5,841 nt of DNA, from contig JABJPQ010000032.1 of the NCBI GenBank assembly GCA_018663815.1, positions 1 to 5,841 of the forward strand, in the 5' to 3' direction. Positions 1-5,841 of this stretch are shown one piece after another. A program made the translations under genes and the position numbers. The notes under the pieces were generated by a model. It saw nothing but the letters and a program-made list of their open reading frames with translations, was not told the DNA's origin and ran no database searches. This DNA comes from Halobacteriovoraceae bacterium (GTDB taxonomy: Bacteria > Bdellovibrionota > Bacteriovoracia > Bacteriovoracales > Bacteriovoracaceae). Within the stretch, counting starts at the first letter, position 1; each line of letters begins with the position of its first letter.

Positions 1-1000
1 ATTCATTTTCTATTTTATCAACAACTCTCCCTACCATTACATATTCACCACTTTTATTATATTCTCTTTCATTAAATATCGTCTCACGACTGGCCTTCTC
101 AACTAAATTAGCCGCTGCATATTCTCTATGAGTTACCTTGGCTAGTTCACTTTCCCATGTTTCAAGCTGATCTGATAAAAAATGACCATGCTCCATATAG
201 TATTTAAGAGCTTGAGCATAAACCTTACTCATGGTTGCTGCATAAAGATGACTTTTCATACGGCCTTCAATTTTAATACTATCGATACCCGCTTCAATAA
301 ATTGTTCTAAAACTTTAAGCCCATTTAAATCTTTTGAACTCATAAAGTAAGTTTTTTTCCGCTCAAGCTCTGATTGATTATAATCCAGACTGTACTCAAA
401 ACGACAGCTGTGAGCACATCCTCCTCTATTTGAATCCCGTCCTTGTGTGAAATTAGAAATTACACAATTTCCCGAGTAGGCCATACACATTGATCCGTGA
501 ATGAACATTTCGATTTCTATATCTGCAGCTTGCTTAATTTCCCTTGCTTGGGCGATACTTACTTCACGGCCTAGAACGATTCTAGTCACACCCATTTTTT
601 TCCAAAGTTTAGCACTGTATGTGTTTAAACAACTTGCCTGAGTTGAAAGGTGGATTTCAAGGTTTGTATGGGCCTTGACTGTCTCGATGACTCCTAGGTC
701 TGACACAATGACGGCGTCTACCTTAAGTTTTTCAAGGTACTTAATAAAATCAATCAACTCAATTAAATCACTATCGTGAAGAAATCCATTCAAGACGACA
801 TAAACAAGAGAACCTTTTGCATGAGCAAAATTTACGCCTTCAAGCAGCTCATCTTTTGTGAAATTATCCGCCGCGGATCTGAGTCCAAACTTTAATCCGC
901 CGAGGTAAACAGCATTGGCGCCATAACTAATCGCAACCTTTAATTTATCAAGATTGCCTGCTGGTATTAATAACTCTGGTACGTGCATAATTTCACTCAT
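1..1000 (-). CDS. Peptidase U32 family protein (TrhP/RlhA-type RNA hydroxylation), C-terminus cut by window
   Basis: I translated the minus strand from ATG at 1000: 333 codons stay open to the window edge, so the C-terminus is missing (E. coli TrhP is about 450 residues). The family signature is clear. It opens with PELLIPAGNLDKL (8-20), has HLSTQA (117-122), then EMFIHGSMCMAYSGNC (164-179), GRDSNRGGCAHSCRFEY (187-203), MSSKDL (220-225) and SIKIEGRMKS (241-250). Cysteines 172, 179, 195 and 199 match the four conserved U32 cysteines, thought to bind an Fe-S cluster. Despite the 'peptidase' name, characterised bacterial members hydroxylate RNA (TrhP: tRNA U34; RlhA: 23S rRNA C2501) or act in O2-independent ubiquinone synthesis (UbiU/UbiV). 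SKDL and KIEGRMKS favour TrhP/RlhA over UbiU/UbiV. The segment between CRFEY and SKDL is much shorter than in E. coli TrhP, so I assign no symbol. No clear Shine-Dalgarno precedes ATG 1000; ATG at 988 (codon 5) is a possible alternative start. Confidence 0.93.
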   Translation of the reverse strand, partial: MSEIMHVPELLIPAGNLDKLKVAISYGANAVYLGGLKFGLRSAADNFTKDELLEGVNFAHAKGSLVYVVLNGFLHDSDLIELIDFIKYLEKLKVDAVIVSDLGVIETVKAHTNLEIHLSTQASCLNTYSAKLWKKMGVTRIVLGREVSIAQAREIKQAADIEIEMFIHGSMCMAYSGNCVISNFTQGRDSNRGGCAHSCRFEYSLDYNQSELERKKTYFMSSKDLNGLKVLEQFIEAGIDSIKIEGRMKSHLYAATMSKVYAQALKYYMEHGHFLSDQLETWESELAKVTHREYAAANLVEKASRETIFNEREYNKSGEYVMVGRVVDKIENE

Positions 1001-1027
1001 TTACAAAAGAGAATGATAATATAAAAT
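1000..1027 (+). promoter_or_regulatory. Possible sigma70-type promoter for the SGNH-like/cNMP gene pair
   Basis: TTTACA (1000-1005) is followed after 16 bases by TAAAAT (1022-1027), predicting a start near 1034 and a leader of about 27 bases that contains the strong ribosome site at 1048-1055. It overlaps the proposed minus-strand promoter, so the two could not easily be occupied at once. Found by eye; the consensus match is moderate. Confidence 0.33.
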
Positions 1028-1043
1028 AGTTATAGATACACAA
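1016..1043 (-). promoter_or_regulatory. Possible sigma70-type promoter for the U32 gene
   Basis: Read on the minus strand, TTGTGT (1043-1038) is followed after 16 bases by TATTAT (1021-1016). Transcription would begin near 1009, giving a leader of only about 9 bases before ATG 1000. That would fit the lack of a Shine-Dalgarno site. The match was made by eye in AT-rich DNA, where chance matches are common. Confidence 0.35.
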
Positions 1044-1047
1044 GCAT

Positions 1048-1055
1048 AAGGTGAT
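1048..1055 (+). promoter_or_regulatory. Ribosome binding site for the GTG-started SGNH-like gene
   Basis: AAGGTGAT is complementary to the 3' end of 16S rRNA and lies 5 bases before GTG at 1061. It is among the strongest Shine-Dalgarno matches in the window. It settles the start, since the reading begins with GTG and the hydrophobic N-terminus follows at once. Confidence 0.75.
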
Positions 1056-1060
1056 AAAAA

Positions 1061-2179
1061 GTGAAAAGAATACTCTTACTCGTAGCAGCATTAGGATTGG
1101 TTTATTCAGCCTATTGGTTGAACTTAAGGATTTCACACAATGAAGTGTCACTAACGCCTTATCCGTATATTTTCACGTCTAAAACATATAATGATCTATC
1201 TAATAATGCGCCCATTGTCATTATTGGAGATAAACTGGCCACCAGATTAGCAACATTCAAACAACGATTATCAGAAAAGCTTTCCATCAACTTATCTAAG
1301 CCAATCAAGATCGTTGATCTAACCCAAGAAGGGCAAGGTGTCCACAGAAGCCTTAAGAAACTAAAAAGTCTCAATAAACTTCCTTTGATTATCATTTTTA
1401 TGAGTAATACAGATGAACAATTTGAGTATTTATTTCATACTCAAAGTCTAAAAAATATTAACCATAACTTTAAACTTTTCAGTGATGATAAAATTAAAAC
1501 GACTCTCATGATTTTTCCTTTTTTATCAAAGCTTATCTATGAACCTATTAGTCGAGTCGTCTTATCTGAGTTACCTAAGCAAGATTTAAATAAGTATTCA
1601 GATCCTGAGAAACAACTTAGAGCTGCTGCAAACTTTGAACTTTACCGGGCTCACCTAGATGAATTGTTTAGCTATACCCAAAAAAGAAACTCCCTCATTA
1701 TTCCTATAACCACCCCACTTAACCTAAAAATTCCACCTACTCAGTCATGCTATGGCTCATTAGTGATGGAGGATAAACCCCAACTTAAAAAATTAAAACA
1801 ATTAATTGCAAAAGAAGACTATAAAGCGTCCTATAACGAGGCTTTAGAACTCGTTATGACAAATCCATCAAACGCTCAAATATTATATCTCTATGCTAAA
1901 AGTTTAAGAAAACTTGGTAAATTCGCTGAGGCGCAAAAGTATGGAGAATTAGCTATAGCATTTGACTGTGGCAATACCCGGGGAAGCCCAGTCTACAACA
2001 GTATTTTACGTAAAATTTCTCGTACATATGGATACAACTTCTTTGATTTTCATCAACTTTTAACCGATGAATCTCAATCAAACTTTGTTTTTATTGATGA
2101 CATATATCCTCAGGACTATTATCTAGAAAAAGTCGTGGATACACTTGCCTTTAAAATAAAAAAGCGGTTAAAGTTATAA
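1061..2179 (+). CDS. Exported or membrane-anchored SGNH-hydrolase-like protein with TPR insert, catalytic residues degenerate
   Basis: The 372-residue protein starts at GTG after a strong ribosome site. Residues 1-20 (KR, then a hydrophobic run ending near YWL) look like an uncleaved anchor or signal peptide, placing the rest in the periplasm. The remainder follows the SGNH/GDSL block order: IVIIGDK (52-58, block I), EGQGVHRSL (90-98, block II), IIIFMSNTDE (110-119, block III, N116) and FIDDIYP (344-350, block V). An all-helical segment at about 239-300 (EDYKASYNEALELV; YAKSLRKLGKFAEAQKYGELA) resembles one or two TPR repeats inserted before the last block, an arrangement I recall from SGNH proteins of Myxococcota and Bdellovibrionota. 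The nucleophile Ser of GDS is Lys58 and the His of DxxHP is Tyr349, so ester hydrolysis is unlikely; a binding or scaffold role is inferred. Substrate unknown. It forms a unit with the cNMP-domain gene one base downstream. The fold call rests on motif order alone. Confidence 0.72.
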   Translation: MKRILLLVAALGLVYSAYWLNLRISHNEVSLTPYPYIFTSKTYNDLSNNAPIVIIGDKLATRLATFKQRLSEKLSINLSKPIKIVDLTQEGQGVHRSLKKLKSLNKLPLIIIFMSNTDEQFEYLFHTQSLKNINHNFKLFSDDKIKTTLMIFPFLSKLIYEPISRVVLSELPKQDLNKYSDPEKQLRAAANFELYRAHLDELFSYTQKRNSLIIPITTPLNLKIPPTQSCYGSLVMEDKPQLKKLKQLIAKEDYKASYNEALELVMTNPSNAQILYLYAKSLRKLGKFAEAQKYGELAIAFDCGNTRGSPVYNSILRKISRTYGYNFFDFHQLLTDESQSNFVFIDDIYPQDYYLEKVVDTLAFKIKKRLKL

Positions 2180-2180
2180 T

Positions 2181-2621
2181 ATGGAAGATATCACAGAAAT
2201 TATAAAGATTAGTAAAGACACTATTTTATGTAGAGAGGGTGATGATGACTCTGATCTTTACATGGTTTCAAAAGGTAGTTTACTCATTTGCTCCCGTTCA
2301 GGACATATGGTAACTCCTCTGGCATACGTAAAAGCAGGAGAATATTTTGGCGAGATGTCTTTTTTTGATAACAAAAAACGTTCAGCCGACGTTATCTCGC
2401 TTGAAGATACAACACTCATAAGAGTTCCAACATCATCGCTAAAGGATCAAGTTCCAACCTGGTTACTTGTGATGGCCAAAAGAATGACCCACAAATTAAG
2501 AATTATGGGGCAAGTTATTAAGGATAAGGGGATTAAAAGACATAATGTCGTGGGCATGAAACCTCTTAGCATAGAACAGCAACGTCATTACTATGAATTA
2601 CTCACAAAGTTCTTATCCTAA
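2181..2621 (+). CDS. Stand-alone cyclic-nucleotide-binding (CRP/cNMP) domain protein
   Basis: This 146-residue cytoplasmic protein has the cNMP-binding beta-roll. ILCREGDDDSDLYMVSKGSLLI (15-36) matches the 'G-x-x-x-x-x-[LIVM]-[FY]-x-[LIVM]-x-x-G' start of the domain. FGEMSFFDNKKRSADV (56-71) is the phosphate-binding cassette, keeping Gly57, Glu58, Arg67 and Ser68, so binding of a cyclic nucleotide is possible. CRP-type regulators continue into a helix-turn-helix, but here only one helix (about 91-115, TWLLVMAKRMTHKLRIMG) and a polar tail of some 30 residues follow. No DNA-binding domain is visible, so it is not expected to be a transcription factor. It starts one base after the upstream stop with no good Shine-Dalgarno, which suggests translation coupled to the SGNH-like gene. 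It could be a small sensor or adaptor acting on a partner protein; the partner is not identified. Confidence 0.85.
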   Translation: MEDITEIIKISKDTILCREGDDDSDLYMVSKGSLLICSRSGHMVTPLAYVKAGEYFGEMSFFDNKKRSADVISLEDTTLIRVPTSSLKDQVPTWLLVMAKRMTHKLRIMGQVIKDKGIKRHNVVGMKPLSIEQQRHYYELLTKFLS

Positions 2622-2652
2622 ATAAAGTTTTTACCTATTTTTTAGTTTTCAA

Positions 2653-2681
2653 TTGTCATTTACCCCATTCTCTTGAATTAT
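2653..2681 (+). promoter_or_regulatory. Weak candidate promoter for speA
   Basis: TTGTCA (2653-2658, five of six to the -35 consensus) is followed after 17 bases by AATTAT (2676-2681, four of six to the -10). The start would fall near 2688, almost on the ATG at 2691, giving a leaderless or nearly leaderless message. That agrees with the absence of a Shine-Dalgarno there. If it is correct, the TTG at 2673 would lie upstream of the transcript and could not be used. Found by eye only. Confidence 0.28.
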
Positions 2682-2690
2682 GTTATCCCT

Positions 2691-4610
2691 ATGAAAGAAA
2701 AAAACACCAACTGGACTAATGAAGATTCCTTACATACCTATCAAATTAAAAGGTGGGGTGAAAATTATTTTGGTATTAATGCTGAAGGAGAATTATCAAT
2801 TTATCCAAACCAAAAGTTGGACGGTATGGAAATCAGTATTCAAAAAGTTATCGAAGAAGCACAAAATCAAGGTGTCTCTTTTCCGGCAGTGTTTAGATTT
2901 CATGATATTTTAAGATCACAAGTAAAACATCTCAATGAATCTTTTATCCAAATCATTAATGAGGCTGGCTTTAAAGGAAAATATTTTGGCGTTTTTCCAA
3001 TTAAGGTCAACCAACTAAGAGAAGTTGTTGAAGAAATTATTGATGTTGGCCAGGAATATAATTATGGTTTAGAAGCCGGTTCAAAGCCCGAGTTACTTGC
3101 TGCGCTAGCATACAATACGAACGCAAAATCTCTTACAGTTTTAAATGGCAATAAAGACGAAGACTATATTCGACTGGCCATGCTTGGTTGTAAAATGGGT
3201 AAAAAAATTGCCATCGTGATAGAAAAATTTTCAGAAATTCACCATGTATTGAAACTGGCTCAATTATTTAAAGTTGAGCCTATCATCGGAGTAAGAGCAA
3301 AGCTGAGCACTAAATCATCGGGAAAATGGGCCGAATCATCGGGAGATTTTGCTAAATTTGGACTCACTATTCCCGAGATCGTTGATCTCGTCTCATTACT
3401 AAAAGAAAAAAATAAACTTCACTTACTAAGCCTTTTTCACTTTCATGTAGGCTCTCAAATTCCAGATATCCGTATAATAAAAGAATGTATTACTGAGGGA
3501 GCCAGAATATACACTAACCTCATCAAGATGGGAGTTCAGATAGAGTATTTTGATGTAGGAGGCGGTGTCGGAGTCAACTACGATGGTACAAGATCAAATA
3601 CTTGCTCATCAATTAACTATACTCTCAAGGACTATATTGGTGATGTCGTTTATATTTTAAAAGATATCTGCGACCTAGAAGGTATTAAACACCCTCACAT
3701 TGTAACCGAGACGGGAAGGGCTGTATGCGCCCATCACTCATGCGTTATAACAAATGTCTATGGTGATGTAGGGTTAGACAACAACAAATCACTTCGCTGG
3801 AATACACACGAGGATGACCACCTCATATTAAAACATATTAAACAATTGCATACAGATCTGAATCAAAGTAACTACCAAGATACCTATAACAATGCTTGTA
3901 TCATAAAAGATGAAACTATTTCTGCTTTTAAACTCGGAGTTATTGATCTAGAGCAACGATCAAGTGCAGAGCTGATTTATTGGGACATCTGTAGTCGAAT
4001 CATCTCGCTTACAGAAAATGAAAAGTATGTACCAGAAGAGATAAAAAAATTAAAAACAGTTATGGCCGAAAAATATTTATGTAATTTTTCATTGTTTCAA
4101 TCAGCACCGGATACTTGGGCCATTGAACAGTTACTCCCTATTGTCCCCATCAACAGATTAAATACCAAACCCACCAAAGAGTGTACCCTTGCAGATATCA
4201 CTTGTGATTCTGATGGAAAAATTAATAATTTTTTAAGTCCCGAGGGACACAAGTCCACTCTGACAATTCATGAACTACCAAAAAATGAAAAATATTTTAT
4301 TGGACTCTTTCTCACAGGAGCGTATCAAGATATTATGGGGGACATGCATAACCTTTTTGGAAGACTTAACGAAGTTCATATCTATAGTGATGAAAATGAT
4401 CCAAGCAATTTTTATATCGAAGAAATTATTCACGGAAATTCAGCTGCTGATGTTTTAGAGATAATGCAATATAATCCTGCAGAAATGTCTCGCAAAATCA
4501 AAGTTGAAATAGATAAGAAAATTAAAACAGGTGAAATTAAGCCTCGAACAGGAGTTTCATTAGTTGATTATTATGAGGCATGTCTCTATAGCTATACTTA
4601 CCTGAACTAA
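2691..4610 (+). CDS. speA: Biosynthetic arginine decarboxylase (SpeA)
   Basis: SpeA is a PLP-dependent fold-III enzyme converting L-arginine to agmatine and CO2, the first step of the agmatine route to putrescine. From ATG 2691 it is 639 residues (E. coli 658) and collinear with it throughout. Near the N-terminus is YQIKRWGENYFGIN. Next come FPIKVNQ (102-108, Lys105 forms the PLP Schiff base), LEAGSKPEL, SGKW and KFGL, then LFHFHVGSQ (249-257), FDVGGGVGVNYDGTRS (287-302, phosphate-binding glycines) and TETGRAVCAHH (339-349). NFSLFQSAPDTW (465-476), ADITCDSDG (501-509, active-site Cys505 and Asp506) and GAYQDIMGDMHNLFG (543-557) follow, and the protein ends YSYTYLN. Active-site residues look intact. 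An in-frame TTG at 2673 would add six residues, but neither start has a Shine-Dalgarno and ATG is preferred. No agmatinase or agmatine deiminase gene is in the window. The end overlaps the convergent gene by 4 bases. Confidence 0.96.
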   Translation: MKEKNTNWTNEDSLHTYQIKRWGENYFGINAEGELSIYPNQKLDGMEISIQKVIEEAQNQGVSFPAVFRFHDILRSQVKHLNESFIQIINEAGFKGKYFGVFPIKVNQLREVVEEIIDVGQEYNYGLEAGSKPELLAALAYNTNAKSLTVLNGNKDEDYIRLAMLGCKMGKKIAIVIEKFSEIHHVLKLAQLFKVEPIIGVRAKLSTKSSGKWAESSGDFAKFGLTIPEIVDLVSLLKEKNKLHLLSLFHFHVGSQIPDIRIIKECITEGARIYTNLIKMGVQIEYFDVGGGVGVNYDGTRSNTCSSINYTLKDYIGDVVYILKDICDLEGIKHPHIVTETGRAVCAHHSCVITNVYGDVGLDNNKSLRWNTHEDDHLILKHIKQLHTDLNQSNYQDTYNNACIIKDETISAFKLGVIDLEQRSSAELIYWDICSRIISLTENEKYVPEEIKKLKTVMAEKYLCNFSLFQSAPDTWAIEQLLPIVPINRLNTKPTKECTLADITCDSDGKINNFLSPEGHKSTLTIHELPKNEKYFIGLFLTGAYQDIMGDMHNLFGRLNEVHIYSDENDPSNFYIEEIIHGNSAADVLEIMQYNPAEMSRKIKVEIDKKIKTGEIKPRTGVSLVDYYEACLYSYTYLN

Positions 4611-5119
4611 GCTTTTTTTTGATAAATCCCCGCATACTCAATATATGATTTATAGTGATTCGATATAGAATCGATCTCAATCTCAGTTAACTCTCTAACG
4701 GCCTTAGCAGGAATTCCCATAATCATATGCTTACTTGGATATGTTTTGCCAGGTGGGACAACCGAGCCCGCTGCAACTAAAGAATAAGGTGGTATAATCG
4801 CACCATCAAGGATCTTTGCTCCCATGCCAATTAAAGAGCTATTTCCAACCTTACAGCCATGTAAAATAACATTATGGCCCACAGTTACATTATCACCAAT
4901 AATCAAGTCATCTTTTTCTGTCACGTGCAATAAAGAGAGGTCTTGAATATTTGTATTTTTCCCAATAACTATCTTGTTAACATCCGCTCTAACAACAGCG
5001 TTAAACCAAATATTCACATGACCTCCCAAAGTAACATCACCGATAATTTTAGCACCTGCTGCTATAAAATGAGAATTATTAATAAGAGGTTTTTTATTTA
5101 AATACGAAAGCAATTGCAT
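4607..5119 (-). CDS. Gamma-carbonic-anhydrase-like hexapeptide-repeat protein (YrdA/PaaY family)
   Basis: The 170-residue protein folds as a left-handed beta-helix, judged from imperfect hexapeptide repeats (GAKIIGDVTLGGHVNIWFNAVV; IVIGKNTNIQDLSLLHV; LIIGDNVTVGHNVILHGCKVG; SSLIGMGAKILDGAII) at about 22-110, closed by a C-terminal helix (143-165). Zinc ligands match the family: His65, His82 and His87, the last two five residues apart as in the archaeal enzyme Cam. Arg44, Asp46 and Gln59 are also kept in the expected spacing. The length fits YrdA/PaaY-type proteins (about 170-200). Many of these bind zinc, but carbonic anhydrase activity has been shown for only some and PaaY is reported as a thioesterase, so the reaction is left open. 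The start is fixed by the ribosome site 6 bases upstream. The gene is divergent from the yceF-like gene and convergent with speA. Confidence 0.92.
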   Translation of the reverse strand: MQLLSYLNKKPLINNSHFIAAGAKIIGDVTLGGHVNIWFNAVVRADVNKIVIGKNTNIQDLSLLHVTEKDDLIIGDNVTVGHNVILHGCKVGNSSLIGMGAKILDGAIIPPYSLVAAGSVVPPGKTYPSKHMIMGIPAKAVRELTEIEIDSISNHYKSYIEYAGIYQKKA

Positions 5120-5125
5120 AGTATA

Positions 5126-5132
5126 TGACCTT
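5126..5132 (-). promoter_or_regulatory. Ribosome binding site for the gamma-CA-like gene
   Basis: On the minus strand AAGGTCA lies 6 bases before ATG 5119 and supports that start. It sits in the 29-base gap shared with the divergent gene at 5149, so at least one promoter of this pair must reach into neighbouring coding sequence. Confidence 0.6.
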
Positions 5133-5148
5133 GTAGTAATAAGAATTT

Positions 5149-5745
5149 ATGAAAAAAATTATTCTAGCAAGTAAATCTCCTTATAGAAAAGCATTACTTA
5201 ATCGACTAGGTATTCAATTTGACACAATAAACTCGGACTTCGACGAAAATTTTCTCAAAGGACAAATCAGTGACCCAGAAATACTCACGCAAAAGCTAGC
5301 ACTTGGAAAAGCTAAAAGTGTGCAATCAAAGCTAGCCGACTCCAAAGACGTTTTGGTAATTGGATCTGATCAAGTTTGTTGCATTGATGAGAGAATTCTT
5401 GGTAAACCTGGTTGTATAGAAGCAGCACAAACCCAGCTCGAAGCACTACAAGGAAGATCCCATCACTTAATGACAAGCTACGTCATGCTTTTAAATGATC
5501 AAATCATTTGTAGAACAAATAAAACAACACTTTTTGCAAAAAAATTAACCATCAAACAGATTAAGAATTACTTAAGTACTGATAATCCCATTGACTGTGC
5601 AGGGTCATATAAACTAGAACTTAATGGTATAAGTTTATTTGAGAAAGTAGAAACTGAGGATCATACAGCAATTATCGGGCTACCTTTATTGCAACTAAGT
5701 CGAGACTTAACAGACTTAGGTTTGGTTATTCCTCCAGAAAATTAA
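5149..5745 (+). CDS. yceF: Maf-family nucleotide pyrophosphatase, YceF type (probable 7-methyl-GTP pyrophosphatase)
   Basis: Maf proteins hydrolyse non-canonical or modified nucleoside triphosphates to the monophosphate and pyrophosphate, cleaning the cytoplasmic nucleotide pool. This 198-residue protein is full length for the family. It has ILASKSPYRKALLNRL (5-20, nucleotide and phosphate-binding N-terminal motif), FDENF (31-35), KLALGKAKSV (49-58), VIGSDQVC (70-77, catalytic Asp74), GKPG (85-88), CAGSYKLELNGISLFEKVE (150-168) and IIGLPL (175-180). The SDQV form, as opposed to the TADT of dTTP/UTP-specific Maf/YhdE, together with the CAGS-K-E-GI-LFE block, places it in the YceF subgroup, whose E. 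coli member prefers 7-methyl-GTP. Substrate preference is inferred from this resemblance. The ATG follows only a weak purine stretch (AAGAA), so initiation may be weak or near-leaderless. The next gene starts 13 bases downstream and is likely co-transcribed. Confidence 0.93.
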   Translation: MKKIILASKSPYRKALLNRLGIQFDTINSDFDENFLKGQISDPEILTQKLALGKAKSVQSKLADSKDVLVIGSDQVCCIDERILGKPGCIEAAQTQLEALQGRSHHLMTSYVMLLNDQIICRTNKTTLFAKKLTIKQIKNYLSTDNPIDCAGSYKLELNGISLFEKVETEDHTAIIGLPLLQLSRDLTDLGLVIPPEN

Positions 5746-5747
5746 GT

Positions 5748-5753
5748 AGGGAG
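5748..5753 (+). promoter_or_regulatory. Ribosome binding site for the gene starting at 5759
   Basis: AGGGAG lies 5 bases before ATG 5759, immediately after the yceF-like stop. It is a good Shine-Dalgarno match and supports a real gene start despite the short visible reading frame. Confidence 0.65.
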
Positions 5754-5758
5754 TCTAA

Positions 5759-5841
5759 ATGTTATTGACTAAAAAATTATGGATCATCGAAGATATGGAA
5801 GACTTACAACCCGTCTATCACCATATACTCGCTAGCAGTGA
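5759..5841 (+). CDS. N-terminal fragment, probable response-regulator receiver domain
   Basis: Twenty-seven complete codons from ATG 5759 remain open to the window edge, so the gene continues outside. The peptide begins with a few residues and then LWIIEDMEDLQPVYHHIL. This resembles the first strand and helix of a CheY-like receiver, with hydrophobic beta-1 ending in the acidic pair (Glu11-Asp12) that helps bind Mg2+, then an amphipathic helix. The phosphoacceptor Asp and any output domain lie beyond the window, so the class cannot be named. The 13-base gap from the yceF-like gene and the good ribosome site indicate an operon. The receiver call rests on fewer than 30 residues. Confidence 0.55.
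   Translation, partial: MLLTKKLWIIEDMEDLQPVYHHILASS

Noticed and set aside
1159..1395. 78-codon open frame on the minus strand inside the SGNH-like gene
   Set aside because: It lies antisense within a better-supported gene, has no ribosome site and shows no recognisable domain.
2175..2180. Perfect TATAAT at the junction of the SGNH-like and cNMP genes
   Set aside because: A start from it would fall at about 2187, inside the cNMP gene past its ATG, and the best -35 at 18 bases matches only four of six positions. Likely chance in AT-rich DNA.
2614..2645. Possible terminator after the cNMP gene
   Set aside because: There are T-rich runs, but the only pairing is about five A-T pairs; no GC-containing stem was found.
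2719..2913. 64-codon frame inside speA (another frame)
   Set aside because: It is a shadow of a strongly conserved gene; the peptide has no domain features.
4270..4458. 62-codon frame inside speA (another frame)
   Set aside because: It overlaps the conserved SpeA C-terminal block and has no independent support.
4590..4620. Possible rho-independent terminator after speA
   Set aside because: The T-run is present, but the only stems I can draw (CTTA/TAAG or AGCT/AGCT) are 4 base pairs, too weak to call.

Overview
This AT-rich window looks like ordinary chromosome from a Gram-negative bacterium. It holds seven protein genes packed almost end to end, with the first and last cut by the window edges. 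The best guess at the source is a low-GC member of the Bdellovibrionota, such as a Bacteriovorax/Halobacteriovorax-type organism. That rests on three things: a proteobacterial-type biosynthetic arginine decarboxylase, a YceF-type Maf nucleotidase, and an exported SGNH-hydrolase-like protein with a TPR insert of a kind I associate with the former deltaproteobacteria. The placement is an inference; no rRNA or other decisive marker is present.

Layout. Positions 1-1000 (minus) carry the N-terminal 333 codons of a peptidase-U32-family RNA-hydroxylation-type protein. A 60-base divergent spacer follows, with possible overlapping promoters for both strands. Positions 1061-2621 (plus) hold a two-gene unit: a membrane-anchored or exported SGNH-like/TPR protein that has lost its catalytic Ser and His, and one base later a stand-alone cyclic-nucleotide-binding-domain protein. 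Positions 2691-4610 (plus) are speA, which converges on a gamma-carbonic-anhydrase-like hexapeptide protein (4607-5119, minus) with overlapping stop codons. After a 29-base divergent gap comes a YceF-like Maf nucleotide pyrophosphatase (5149-5745, plus). Thirteen bases later an apparent response-regulator receiver domain begins (5759 onward, plus) and runs off the window.

The genes do not form one evident pathway. U32, SpeA, gamma-CA and YceF are housekeeping or metabolic functions (RNA modification, polyamine synthesis, zinc hexapeptide enzyme, nucleotide-pool cleaning). The SGNH-like/cNMP pair is the least ordinary part, and its function is unknown. No RNA genes, mobile elements, CRISPR arrays or notable repeats were seen, and no stretch longer than 70 bases lies outside a gene. 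I found no convincing novel multi-gene system; the best lead is the degenerate SGNH-TPR protein coupled to an output-less cNMP-binding protein.
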